From: Eucommia ulmoides
Taxonomy: Eukaryota > Streptophyta > Magnoliopsida > Garryales > Eucommiaceae
Direction of reading: 5' to 3'
DNA: 64,000 nt
NCBI GenBank assembly: GCA_016647705.1
Contig: CM028328.1
Coordinates: forward strand, 36,370,501-36,434,500
Below are positions 11,764 through 23,960 of the stretch, piece after piece. Numbering within the stretch: position 1 is the first letter of the stretch; every line of letters starts with the position of its first letter. A program made the position numbers and the translations under genes. The notes under the pieces were generated by a model. The model worked only from the letters and a program-made list of their open reading frames with translations. It was not told the origin of the DNA and searched no databases.

Positions 11764-13122
11764 GTAAAAAAAAAATAAACTTAAAAAAATTGATATAATC
11801 TCCTCTGTTTATATAACATTTTACACATATTTTATTAAATATCAACAATAATTAATATTTAAATATTATCATCAACAAATAATGTATGTTACAAATACAA
11901 CACAATCAGTATCTAAACACATATATTCAGCTATTAAAATAATACCATAATTAAACATGTATTAAACCAAAACAAAATCAAACCGAAAAATATGTACTGC
12001 CTATCCAAATCTATTACTTCAATGCTCCATTATGCAACAAAATAATTAATAATTCAAAAATCAAAACATAGTTCCATGGGAAATTATGAAAATTAGAAAA
12101 AAAATAAACAAATAGAAATAGTAAAATTTTGCAATTTAAAATGGGAAATAAATTCACATTACTTTATCTAATACTACTGTTTTGTTCTTCAACGCTAAAA
12201 GTGAGCTTTAACTTCTTTAATTTAACTACATAGTCATCGACCTCATTTCTTAAAGTACAATGAAAATAAAATAAAACTACGTAAACCTATAAAAATAAAA
12301 TATAAAAACTTATTCAGGTATATAGATTTATAAAAAAAAATAAAAATAAAAATATATAGAAGATAAACAAACAAAAATAAAAGAATTATAAAACAAAAAA
12401 CTAATTAAATCTCTATCAAACATTCCAAAAAAAAAAAAAATCAAATAGAAAATAAGAGTTAAATAGATAATAATTACTATTGTGTGTCCTTAAACAAAAA
12501 TAGTTGAGATATACACTTATTGCACCTGCTACACATTACACCCTGACACATCAGAAACTTAGGAACAAAAATACAGAAATATGGGAACAGGCACAGAACT
12601 CAGGGAAAGAATCTGGGAATGGACAAAAATATGTGAACAATCATAGAATTGAAACGAACAATCACTTGTTACTTGAAGCCGGCATACATCTAAGGTAATA
12701 GAATGCAAAGATGTCATAAAAATTAAAGACAAATTTCCTAATAAAAAATGCAATTCAATAGGATTTACATTACAAATACAAACATAGTCGTATCCGATAA
12801 CATAATATTTAGATGTTAAAATAATACTACAATTAAACATGATTTAAACAAAAAAAAAAAAACTTTGTAATTTAAAATGGGAAAGAAACTCACTCTACAA
12901 CTCCAATTTTATTCTTCACCACACAACTTTAACTTTTTTCATTTAGCTATATTGGCATAATGAAGATGATGCAAGACTATGTAAACCTGTAAGAACAAAA
13001 AATATAAAAACTTCATGGGTAAATAAAACACAACAAATATTACCAAAAATACAAAGTAGAAAGAAATAAAAACAAAAAGCTAAAATAAATAATCATAAAA
13101 CAAAATATGCGGGTCAAGTATA

Positions 13123-14270
13123 GATGAAATAGGAATCCCAAAACTGAAACATAAAGAAACACCACCTTAAAATTTTGTTTTTCTCGTATCTCAAAAATGT
13201 GTTCTTAAAATTTGATCAAAGAACCAAAACATTTTTTTTTCCCTTTTGTATCATCCATTTTTCTATTTTTGTTCCACATTCCACAAAGTGAAAACAAAAA
13301 ACCCTTATTTTGCATTCAAGGTTTACTGATAAAGGAAAACAAAAATGGTAAAATAATTCCATGAAACCAAACACTACCTAAATGCTTCCATTCCCAGACC
13401 AAAAACAATTTCTGAGAACAAAAATAAATTTCTAAAAATGCACTACCTTATTTCCAACAGTTTGAATTCTGAACAAAAAAAAGATCCCACCCCATAAATA
13501 TATAAAGGGAAAAGTTAAAATGAGTATGTATATGATAAAAATATACTTAAAAAACATAGGGCAAAACACGATTTTTAAATTACTGTTGCCAGTTGATCAA
13601 ACTGTATAGTTCCAATCGATCATTTTGGACGTCAATGATGAATCAATGCATTCAACATACGCACACTTTAAGTCATCTTTAATGGTTTCCCTTTCATATT
13701 CGACTCCTAAAACTTGTGTTTTGCCACCATATATGTCTGTTTTTTATCATTTAGGAAATGCATTCTACAATAATTTATAGACTACAGAAAAACTTACTAA
13801 TCGTTCCGATCTACCAATTTGTTCAAGATTTTTTCACTCAATCACATTCCATCTCAGTGCCACTTCATCTATTGATCCCCTGAAACTCCTGAATCCATAT
13901 CATCTGTCATGATTGTGCTCGGAAGAAGATTTGAAACTCCTAAATCTATTATCTAGCTCACGCGCACATAGAGATAAAACCGTGATGAAGTTATTTAACA
14001 AACAAATCGATATAACCCAAAAATAGTCTAAAACATAAAATTTTGCAACTTGATTGAAAACAATAAATAAATAAAACAAAAACATATGTATTAGAAAGAC
14101 TTGGACGAAAATCAATTATCATAAAGGATTGTGACATTAAATTAAATTCAAGAAACTCATAATAGAAACAAAAATTTGAGAACAAAAACACAAAACGATG
14201 AACAAAAATTGGAACTACCCAATCAAATAATTTTTTAAGGCTCATTGCGAAGTTGGCCAGATGCATTTGA
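13123..14270. repeat. 1.29-kb direct duplication in H1, copy A
   Basis: From GATGAAATAGGAATCC to the CATTTG near 14270 this aligns with 14409-15558 at a constant offset of about 1286 bp. Shared landmarks include GAAACACCACCTTAAAATTT and ATTCAAGAAACTCATAATAG. Similarity is high but imperfect. Non-coding. Confidence 0.85.
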
Positions 14271-14408
14271 TCTATGGCAAAATTAAAAAATATACTAAAA
14301 AAATTAAACAATAAAAAATAAAAAGAATTAAAAACAAAAAACTAATTAGATCTATGGCAAACAAACCAAAACAAAGAATTACAAAACAGGAGATGAGAGT
14401 TAAATAGA

Positions 14409-15558
14409 GATAAAATAGGAATCCTGAAACTGAAACACAAAGAAACACCACCTTAAAATTTCATTTTTTTTCTCATCTCAAAAATTTGTTCTTACAATTT
14501 GATAAAATAATTGAAACATTTTTTTTCCTTTGCATCAATTTTTCTATTTTTTTCCCACATTCCACAAATCGAAAACAAAAAACTCTTCTTTCGCATTTAT
14601 TTTACTGCGCTTAAATAATAATTCAAAGTTTACTGATAAGGGTAAATTAAAATGGTCAAAAAGTTCGATAAAACCAAACACTACCTAAATGCTTCCATTC
14701 ACAGAACAAAAACAGATTTTTGAGAACAGAAACAAATTTCTGAAAACGAACTACCTCGTTTCTAGCAATTTGACCAGAAAAAGATCCCACCCCATAAATA
14801 TATTAAGGGTAAAGTAAAAAATGCGTATTTATATGATTAAAAAATACTTGAAATACGTGTGGCAAAACACGATTTTTAAATTATTGTTGCGAACCGATCA
14901 AACTGTATAGTGCCAACCGATCAACATATATACACTTTACTCTAAGCCTTCTTTAATGGCGTCCCCTTCACTTTTGACCCCTTAAAACTCTGTTTTCCAA
15001 CCATATATGTTTGTTTTTTATTATTTAGGAAATGCAGTCTACGGTAAATTTCAGACACCAGAAAAACTTACTAATTGTTTCGATCTCCCAATCTGTTAGA
15101 GAATTATTCGGTCAATCGTAACCTATCTCAGTGCCACTTCATCGATCGATCTCTTGAACCTCTCGAATCCAAATCCCCTATCATGATTGTGCTGTGAGAT
15201 TTGGAAGAAGTTTTGGAACCCCTGAATTTATTCTCTAGCTCTCACACACATACACAAATAAAACTGTAATGACGCTATTTAATAAACGAATCCATATAAC
15301 CCAAAACCAGTCTGAAACATAAAATTTTGCAACCTAGTTGAAAACAATAAATAAGTAAATAGAAGAAAAATACATATTTTAGAGAGACTTAGACGAAAAT
15401 CAGATATCAGACAAAATAGTGACATTAAATTAAATTCAAGAAACTCATAATAGGAACAAAAATTTAAGAACAGTAACACGAAACGAAGAACGAAAATTGA
15501 GACTACCTAATCAAATAATTTTTGAAGGCTCCTCAATGAATTGGCCAAATTCATTTGC
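14409..15558. repeat. 1.29-kb direct duplication in H1, copy B
   Basis: Second copy of 13123-14270, with small indels (for example the extra GCGCTTAAATAATAATTC near 14607). Both copies contain several AT-rich and GAACAGAAAC-type words. Confidence 0.85.
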
Positions 15559-15756
15559 CTAACCAAATATTTTGAACCTCCAAACAGAGTTACCACAAAA
15601 CAAAACAGAAATTGGCACTACATTTGTTGTAATTAAAATTGATCATAAACCAAAAAAAAAAAAATGCATTTACAAAAATAGAAAAATTACCAAGTCCAAT
15701 GAATACCCAAAATAGGCATTTTCCTCTATCCAAGTCTAAAGAATGCAACAAAGCTG

Positions 15757-16170
15757 ATGCCTAAATGCACTGTAAACCCCCATCTGCTTGGAAGGCTAAA
15801 TTGCATACCCAAAGCTATGCGGCTTAGTATCCAATGCCCCAAAGCTTTGATGCCCAATCAAGGATTTAAGGAAGAGATATATTTTGATGATGATGCTATC
15901 AAGCATCAGAAGAAGATGAAATACAACACGTTTATTTACACAATTGGAAGCCCTTTTCCTAAATCACTTAGAACTGAAACATAAAATAAACAACATATTT
16001 ATTTACATCAAAAGAAGTCAGAAAGCAAGCCAAGAAGGAATCTGTAAAGACATTTGTACCTAGCAAAATTCCAAGAGTTCCCAAGGTTCCAAAGGAAGAG
16101 CCTACACCTAAAGGTGTTCCTGAGGTTCCTTGCGCTGAATATTTTAACAAATTGATGCATAAATAAACTT
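15757..16170 (+). other. unassigned exon-like open segments in H1
   Basis: A 75-residue open frame at 15757-15984 (MPKCTVNPHLLGRLN..., then FKEEIYFDDDAIKHQKK) is followed by a second open stretch around 16010-16165 containing VPKVPKEEPTPKG. Composition is more protein-like than the surrounding AT-rich DNA, but I recognise no family. It may be another captured gene piece or chance. Confidence 0.3.
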
Positions 16171-16509
16171 TGATACTTCAACCGAATGAAATGGTAAAAA
16201 ATAACATGTGAACAAAAATTTTGGAACAAAAATAGAAAAGGGAAAAAATGTGAAATGTGAACAAAAACACCACGACTCATCAAAAATATAGGAACAGATA
16301 TAGAAATCTGGGAATAGACAGAGCAGAAACAATAATTTGGAAAGCAACCATCATAATCAGCTTTACTTTCATTTAATTAACCACAAATCCAAACAAAACA
16401 TAAATTTAATTAACAAATTAAAAAACTACCGCCTTTTTTAAGTTTTTGCTTTAAAAAAATAAAAAAAAATGGTGCCCAAACGAATCTAATTTTAAATTCA
16501 GATGCTCAC

Positions 16510-16584
16510 CTGCTAGTGACCGTTGCAGCAAAACTTATTTTCAAGGTGTTTGAGTATCTTTTTTCAGTTTAATTCCTTCTTCAG
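16510..16584 (-). pseudogene. SUI1-like: captured exon of translation initiation factor eIF1 (SUI1)
   Basis: A 25-codon exon with an AG acceptor (TTGCAG, 16590-16585) and a GT donor (GTGAGC) on the minus strand. It reads LKKELN, stop, KKILKHLENKFCCNG, then H, stop, Q. This matches the eIF1 core LKKEF...KILK.L...FCCNG, which in eIF1 lies in the beta-sheet that helps start-codon selection on the 40S subunit. Two in-frame stops show it is dead. Upstream and downstream eIF1 exons were not found. It lies about 1.2 kb downstream, on the same strand, of the RPL18a fragment inside the Helitron. Confidence 0.72.
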
Positions 16585-17446
16585 CTGCAATGTAACATCA
16601 AAGCAATAAAATTAATTATATGAAAACACGAAGCAAAGTAGCAACTACAAAACCAAAATTAGATCATCTTGTGATATTGGCCTTTTTTAAATCTCAAGCC
16701 AACTACCCAAGCGAGATCTGGGCAACAATCTAGCCAAGCAAGATCTGGGAAACTCAAAAACAATCAATCATCACCAACACTGTAATTACCGGACAACATT
16801 TTCGAGTTCAATTTCAGATTAGAAAAGGCAACAACAATAAATCGAAACCTATAAATCAAATACAGATCCGATAAATTGGGAGGGAGATTACTCGACATTC
16901 AACAAATACTCAAGAACTAACCAAGAAAAAAAAAGTTTAAGGGATAGTTGATATTAACATTATCTAGTTGACATGTAAGTGTATCACTCCAAGGATTATA
17001 TAATTTGTTTTTTCTATTGCCATGTATAACTCATGAATAATAGTACATTATGCGGCTAAAAGGATAAATCTTATTCAAAAGTCTTAAAAATATTTCAACT
17101 TGAAAGAGTAAAAGAAATATAAGCAGAGATAGATGAGAATCGTACAACTCCAATTTGCTCTAATGCTTTGAATTTCCATAGTCTGAGATTAGTATAGTCG
17201 CTCCTGAATATAACATAACTTGTATTGAAATTGAACTTGACGTAAAATACCCTATTCAATTACAAAAATTTCGATTTAGTACAAAAATTAGTAACCCTAC
17301 ACCTTAACTTGAGGCGAAATACACTATTCAATTACAAAATTTTTGATTCAGTACAAAAATTAGTAACTCGAAACCTCTTTCAGAAAACCCAAAAATGATA
17401 CTTGGCTAAAGTTGACAGTTACAGATTTAGGGGAAAAGGGGCTCAC

Positions 17447-17487
17447 CTACGCATTCTTTTGGTGTGGTAGATTTCCCTGCATTCTCG
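17447..17487 (-). other. 41-nt exon-like segment in H1, source unknown
   Basis: Bounded on the minus strand by TTTCTACAG at one side and GTGAGC at the other, with one open frame reading ENAGKSTTPKECV. It lies between the RPL18a and eIF1 pieces on the same strand. I could not assign it to either protein. Confidence 0.35.
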
Positions 17488-17824
17488 CTGTAGAAATAGA
17501 AATGCAGGAATAAATCAGTTGTTTCCAGAAATTATTTGAAAATTCTAGGAGCAGAATTTTCAAATAATTCAACTGCTTATAGAAACAAAAAAGAACATTA
17601 AAACACAGCAAAATAGAAATGGGTTTGATCAGGTCGAACTCAAATATAGAAAAATTGGAGCTAATGCTCTAAAAAAGTCAGAATTTATTCAGTACAGATC
17701 CAGAAACAACTTCTCTAGATCATAAACACGATTCAATGAAAAAATTTAGACAAATCAAATCACGCAAAATCCTAGTATAAAGCATGTGAAAACAGAAATG
17801 AAATCAAATTAGAGAAATTAATAC

Positions 17825-18108
17825 CTCATTAATGGAAAGAACTTGACCATTGCTCTTCTTCACCTTCTTAAGCTTCATCAGGAAATACCTTCTCATACAT
17901 CAACCAAATCGATGGGAAAACTATTAATTCACACACGATGTATGAATATATGCGAAAATTGAACAGATTCACGTAGATATACGTACCAAAACTTGGATTT
18001 GGCACGGACTTCATTTGTTGTCCAGAGTTTCATCCGGTAGATCTTTGGATGCTCATCGCTCTCCGTCGAAAGAGCTCTTCCCACAACCTGGTACTAATGG
18101 AACTGCAT
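17825..18108 (-). pseudogene. RPL18A-like: captured 5' part of ribosomal protein L18a (eL20) gene
   Basis: Two minus-strand exons are preserved with their intron: 18108-17987 and 17888-17825 (donor GTACGT, acceptor GAAG). The first reads [20 protein letters not shown] then [15 protein letters not shown]. The second reads YFLMKLKKVKKSNGQVLSIN then E. This is the N-terminal third of the 60S protein L18a, at family-typical positions. A Gln codon before YQVV has become TAG, so the copy cannot make the protein from its own start. The next exon (IFEK...) is missing. It sits inside Helitron H1, which identifies it as a transduplicated fragment. Confidence 0.86.
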
Positions 18109-18309
18109 CTGGTTAAATTAAACACAAATTTTTTCAAAGATATATTGCTGTGTGGTGAGCGACAAAATTGAGATAGAACCTGAGTGAGGGAGAGAAGACT
18201 TACCAAGGGTTGGGTGGGCGACAGATTCACGCTGGTGTGACAGATCGAACTCGAGAGTGATATCGCAAGAGAGAGAGACAGAATGGGAAAATCCAGAACA
18301 AAACCTAAT

Positions 18310-18800
18310 CTCTAAATTCAGACATCGATTGAGAGAAGCATACAGAATGGGGGGCATCGATCGATGACGTTGCGCTGGAACTAGAGCGAGAAGACATGAC
18401 GATGGAGGCAATTCCTCTGCCACAAATACTCTCGAACAATTCAACGGATCTGAAAGAAGAAATGAAATAAGAAAATGAGAGGTAAATTCTTGATCTGAAT
18501 CTGAGATTAATCTGAGAAAAATCGGAGGTAAAAATGTACTTGAAGGCAGCAATTGATCGAGGCGACGATGACGGCGATGGCAGTAGCAGATGTGATGGAG
18601 GTGGCGAGGCGACGACGATGGCGACGGCTGGCTGTGGAGGTTCTGTCGGTGGTGATGGAGATGGAAAGAGCAACGACGACGATTTACGATAGAACGGTGA
18701 TGGATTGGGGATGATCTGAAGATGAAAGGTGGAGATCAAGCTTTGCGAATGGAGATGGCTATAAGATTGAGATAGCAAATTAGGCGGTTGCAATTATGGC
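18310..18800 (-). other. GC-richer low-complexity block upstream of the RPL18a fragment
   Basis: GAGAGA, GGCGACGACGATGG and TCTC-rich runs resemble a captured plant promoter or 5' leader. Long minus-strand frames here (Ser/Pro-rich) come from biased composition, not from a recognised protein. It may be leader sequence carried with the ribosomal gene fragment. Confidence 0.4.
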
Positions 18801-19104
18801 GGGATTGTGAGAGATTTGGGGGTTTATTTGTAGATAGAGAAACTATAGTGTTGTCAATTAAGAGATTTTTAAAAAAAATAGTCAACCACAACCGTTGGAT
18901 CGAAACGATCTCACGGTCAAAAATGATCAAAAAATCTCAACCCTTGATCTAATTTGATCGGATGGCCAAAAATGTCTCTTGATATCATTTAATTTTGTCC
19001 GTTGGATATCCAATCTAATGGTCCAAAATATCTCAAACATAAAATGTCTCCAAATCTATTCTTAACCATATGATACTCGATCCGCCGACTCAAAATGTCT
19101 CAAA

Positions 19105-19106
<2 letters not shown>

Positions 19107-19157
<51 letters not shown>
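19107..19157. repeat. (AT)n microsatellite at the H1/H2 junction
   Basis: About 25 AT units. It lies between the 5' end of H1 and the 3' tip of H2, so neither boundary can be read exactly there. Confidence 0.9.
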
Positions 19158-19161
<4 letters not shown>

Positions 19162-19186
19162 CGTATAACTCGTGCCTGAAGGCACG
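19158..19186 (-). other. Helitron H2 3' terminus (hairpin + CTAA)
   Basis: Seven-bp stem with a GA loop and minus-strand CTAA followed by T. It diverges from the H1 tip by a few bases but keeps the GTTATAC spacer. Confidence 0.68.
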
Positions 19187-21529
19187 GATGTTAAAAAAAA
19201 CATATATTGATTTTTTAATTTTATTTTTTACATAAACTCATTTGTATATACAACATTCTACACCTATTTCATTTAAACATCAATAATAACTAACATTGGA
19301 CATCAATAAACAATTCAAACAAACTACAAAATAAATAAACACTCATATTGAGACCAAAATTAAAAATTTGAACCAAAACACAAATAGTAGAATCCAAATA
19401 AGATATGGTTTTATCCATGAAGTGGCAATTCCCCTTACCAACATGCATCAACAATCCACGGAACCATTGACATCAAATGAAACAACACTTACAATTATTT
19501 TTATTCAGATTAACCTCATCTATCTATACAACATTCTACACATGTGTCATTAGACCATCAAAATGTTGCTAAATGTTGAATTCTTTAAGTTCTCAACATT
19601 TATCTGCTTATGTAGAGTAAAAAGAAGAAAAAGTATTTCATCAATAACCACTTGAGCTTCATAATCAATGCAGAAAAGTCTAAGAGAAGCAGAATGAGAA
19701 TAAAAAATCTAGGAACAGAGTAAAAAATCTGGAAATCGTATATCTGTAATTCAATTTCAGGCTATTATGCATCACCCCCTCCAACGCCTAAGCCCAAAAT
19801 GCCGACAGTAGTCTGCCCCCCTCACAAACTACATGATGTTACGCCAAAACACTTCATCGCCCTGAGTTCGTGATGATGGTGCGATAATTTTTGTTAAGAC
19901 AATTTTATGCTTGTCCAAACAACTATGCACAATCTCAGCTCGAAGGGCAATTCCTTCATTTACAACTCAAAATCTCAAAAAACATGTAGGAACAAATGGA
20001 AGTGAACATAATAATTGATAAACAACATAATAAAAATAATGCATATTTTCGACAAAAATATCATCAATAAAAGAATTTAATTGGAAAAATTATATTAGTG
20101 GGCAACATAATAAAAATATAATATTAAAAATAGGTTATGTAATAAATTTGAGTATTTTGATGTGATAAATTTGACTATATGCAAATGCAAAGCCTTCATT
20201 TGAGTATTTTGATGTGATAAATTTGAATATTTTGATGTGATAAATTTTTTCTATTTCTTTTCCAAGTTTTTCGAAAGTAAAAACAGAAAAAAAATACATA
20301 TAAGCACGGCCTTAAAATACCTTCATTGTAACCCTGGAAAATCCAAAATCCACATCCTACATACCTTCATTATATCCCTGCCAAATCCAAAATCCACAAT
20401 TGGAATATAGAAAGGAACATGAACAGGAACAGGAACAAAAATAAGATTCAATAACATACCTTAGAAACATGTTGAGTGTGCCTAGAATAAAAAAATAAAA
20501 AAATTAGGGCTTAAGAGAAGAGGGAGTCAATGGTTGGGGGTCAATTTTGGGAGAGCGAGACAACGATGAATGTTCTAAGTATCTGTTTTTTGTTTTTGGT
20601 TTCCTTTTTTGGATTCCTATAACATAAATTTCAAAAATAATATTTTCAGACGTTAAAAAATAAAGAACAAAACACGGAATAAAAACTGTGCTAGTAGGTG
20701 AGAAAAATCTTATACCTATTAGATCACCGAAACTTGCATCATAAAAGTAGGAACTATAGGGCAAAAAATCACTAACCTGTGTGTTTAAACTGTTTTCTGG
20801 TTATGAGGCATTTGCTTAGTGTTACTGTTTCTAGCTAACAGTATAACAAATAATTTTTTTAAACCCTAACTATAAACTAGAAACAAAAACAAAAACATTA
20901 AGCAAACAAAATAGAAACAGTTTGTCGGGAACAAAATTATGGGAATAGAACAGTAATGGTACAACCAAACACTATCTTAAACTTCAAAATTCACATTCTC
21001 TTGCATTAACAGAAATTGCAAAGATTCAGATTTCGAAATAAAGCATTGATAGACTTGTCCTTGCAACAAAACACTACCTTAAACTTGATAAAAGGCTGAA
21101 GGCGAAAAATTCCGGCCACTCAAATTGCCAGTGATGGCAATATGGATGTGTGCCACTCAAATTGCTAGAAAATAGAACTGAACAAAAAAAAAATTATAGA
21201 AATACATGATTTCTATGGACATCAAAATTATATATTAATATTAGGTAAGGTAATAATCGGGCATTATTCTAATACATCAACTCAACCAAATGTTAAAATT
21301 ACATTAGCACAACCAAAAAAACATGGGAATCTTTTTATTTTCTTTTTTTTTCTTTCTTTTTTTTTTTTTTTTATTTTTTTATTTTAGGTGAAAGAAAATA
21401 TAAAAATATATATATTAAAAAAAAATCTCGCTCACCCACTGTGAACATGAATAAATATCTATATAAAATATGTAATCTATCTATATAGATAAAGAGAAAC
21501 ACAACAAAAAGGGGGAAGGAAAATAAGAT

Positions 21530-22910
21530 CAATTATTGGTTCTTTCATCACCCTTCTCTTCCTCCATTGAAAACCATTCATCACCTACTCGAAACCCTAA
21601 ACTTGAACCCCCATTTTGCTCTGATCGAAAGGTTATCACCGTCACCACATCACTGTCCCCGGGTCCTACTTCTTCTCAGATCAGTCGACAATTCAAGTCC
21701 AAACACATATACTATACTGAATTTCCATTCTAAAGCTAAATTTATAATTTCTATCCGTGATTATTCTGAAGCTAAATTTATAATTTCTTTACAAAACAAG
21801 CAAAGCAAATATGGTTTTCTAAATTTTGTTAAGATTAATTGGTAGGATTTCACGAAACATTGAGCTGGGTATCAAACTTCTTCCTTGAGTTGCAGTGATT
21901 TGATAATTAATTTGATGCGTTATCTCTGTAATTTAATAGATTATACTACAGTTTTTTGTTTTATGGATTAGGGAAGAACTGTTATTACACGGGCAGAGAT
22001 CAATTGAAGAAACAGAAATTTGAGAATAAGGTGATTTTGAGTAGCTCAACAATTGTTTAAAAATATTAGGAGAAGAATATCAAAGAAAAACATGAATAAA
22101 AATTAAAGCAAAAGATGGAAAGGGAAACTTACATTAGGAGAAAACAAATCACTACAAAAGAAATACACACATAATTCTCGAATATCAGTAATGAAATTGA
22201 AGAATACTAATTAAAAACCATTTATGAAAGACATGCCAAGAACAAAGGTGAGGAAAATGTAAAGGCAGTACACATGTTGATGAGAGAGAGCTACTTGGAC
22301 GACTGCAAGAATGACGGCAAGAACAACGCGATCGAAGTGAGGGAGAAGTCGAAGCAGCGAGATCTGGCGAACGTGCAGATCTGAACAACGCCAACCATTG
22401 CCATCCAGATCCGACCTCGACGCAACCATCGCCAGCCATCACCTTCCAGATCTAACCACCACGAACTACACCGCCCCCCAATCCGACCACCGAAACGTAT
22501 CGCCATCCTTCTCCAACCTCGCCATAACCACCACCAGACATCTCCATCCAGACCATTGCCGAACTTTACCACCTTCAAATCCGACCACTGCCGTCCAGAT
22601 CTGGCCATTTTGAACTAGATTGGGAGTGAGATCAAGAGTAGTGAGTGCAACGACGGTAAGCAGCGAGAACAACAGCGAGATCAGGAGCAATGAGAGCAAC
22701 GACAGTGAGCAGCAAGATCAGGAGCAGCGAGATGAGCAAGATGGGGTGGGGATGGTGACGACTCGCAGATAGGTCAGAGAGGAAGTGATATGGGTGAGAG
22801 AGAGTGAGTGAGAGAGTGAGACAGGGAGATTGGGTAGAGTGAGAGACGATAGAGAGAGAGAGAGAGAGCTGGAAGAGAGAGATGATAGAGAAGGGAGGGA
22901 CGGCTGCTAA
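21530..22910. other. GC-richer block in H2 with no recognised gene
   Basis: Plus strand 21536-21733 and both strands over 22185-22700 are open but made of repeated CCAGATC(C/T)GACC, GAGCAACGACAG and GAGAGA units. The translations are biased and match nothing I know. Similar CCAGATCC-rich DNA occurs at 36.12-36.30 and 39.69-40.07 kb. Confidence 0.4.
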
Positions 22911-23400
22911 TGGAGGTTAACCCTAATTTTAATTATAATTGTAAGTTAAGATAATCCGACAGTCAAAAAATATCTAGATGTTTGTCTCTCATCCAACGGC
23001 TGTGAATATACTCATCTTGATTTATTATATATATATATATATATGCACATGAATCATTTACATGAGATATATTAGGATCAAACATATGTTGTAGTCGATT
23101 TCATGCAAAAACATGATTTTTAAATATCATACATGATATTTAAATATCATACACGAAATTTGTATATACATTATACATATATACGAGATTTCATGAGAGT
23201 ATAAACAAATCTTGTTTTAGCAACCATATTTAAGTTTTATAATAATTTTCATTAATGGTATGGAGCCAAATCTTTTCAATATATGATATTTATTGCTCCA
23301 TAAACTTATTGTCAAGATTTAGATAAGTTATGGGCTATATTTATGATCATTATAATGGCTTTATACTCTTTATTCAAATTACCACCAGAAAATGTGGATC

Positions 23401-23960
23401 TTGACCCTTGTGTATTCAAAATGGTATAACTCTCTCAATACTTGCCCAACATTAATAAATCTTATATGGTTGGAAATCTAATTCAAATATCCTTTCACAC
23501 CATATTAATTTAATATTGGTACAAGTTGTTTCGGTTATCCAAATCTAAACTTTTTCTCATAAAACAACAGCTGATTTAAAAAACGTAGCCTGGACCTTTG
23601 TCTACTTAAATGACCATATCTCACTTATTTTATGTCCAAATGAGGTGATTCTTTATTATATGGAAAGGTTATTCAATAATATTTAGTTTTGTGCTTAGTA
23701 TGCATGATTTGGATTTTTCCGTATTATCCAAATATAGCCGTTTGTCCAAAATATCAGTAGTTGCCAATAAAAATTTGAGCTGGACCTTTATCTATTCAAA
23801 ATATCATATCTCTCTCAAATCTTATCAAAATCAGGTGCACCATATATGGTTGAAACACTTATTCAAATAGATTTAAGACCACAATAAATTCATATGGGTC
23901 CTACTTGTAATTTTTGGAATATATGATCGATTTTCTCAGGAACAAAGTTGCAAAATTTCT
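23401..23960 (+). repeat. three diverged 190-bp tandem units in the LTR
   Basis: The landmark T(T/G)GACC(C/T)TT(G/A)T(G/C)TA(T/C)T(C/T)AAA starts at 23401, 23591 and 23781, exactly 190 bp apart. Each unit then has CATATCTC-like and TTATATGGT(T/A)-like words. The units have drifted strongly. Confidence 0.7.

Larger units (their letters stand above)
11732..19157 (-). mobile_element. Helitron-like element H1 carrying gene fragments
   Basis: On the minus strand the element ends with a 10-bp-stem hairpin (11742-11763, ACCCGTGCCT / AGGCACGGGT), then TATACT and CTAG followed by T: the Helitron 3' signature (subterminal hairpin about 6-12 nt before CTRR, insertion between A and T). The 5' end lies in the (AT)n run at 19107-19157 and cannot be fixed; a clear TC start is not seen. 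The interior carries minus-strand exons of RPL18a and eIF1, a large tandem duplication and no Rep/helicase, so it is non-autonomous. Subterminal sequence is shared with H2 and with 48.4-48.65 kb. Confidence 0.72.
19158..23044 (-). mobile_element. Helitron-like element H2, tandem with H1
   Basis: The minus-strand 3' tip is a 7-bp-stem hairpin (19171-19186, CGTGCCT / AGGCACG) followed by AGTTATACG and CTAA (19161-19158) then T, fitting hairpin + CTRR + T. Its subterminal DNA resembles that of H1 (TATA(T/C)AACATT(T/C)TACAC then ATCAATAATAACTAAC). The 5' end is in the AT run near 23024-23044. No replication initiator/helicase is present. H2 abuts H1 in the same orientation, an end-to-end Helitron pair. 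I found no assignable host exon, only a GC-rich block near its 5' end. Confidence 0.66.

Noticed and set aside
18118-18793. Overlapping minus-strand open frames of 144 and 162 residues
   Set aside because: Ser/Pro/Arg-rich translations of GAGAGA- and GACGACGAT-type DNA; no domain, and they overlap in different phases.
22185-22699. Several 70-105-residue frames on both strands in H2
   Set aside because: Open only because of CCAGATCCGACC-type composition; Trp/Gly- or Ser-rich products without any recognisable motif.
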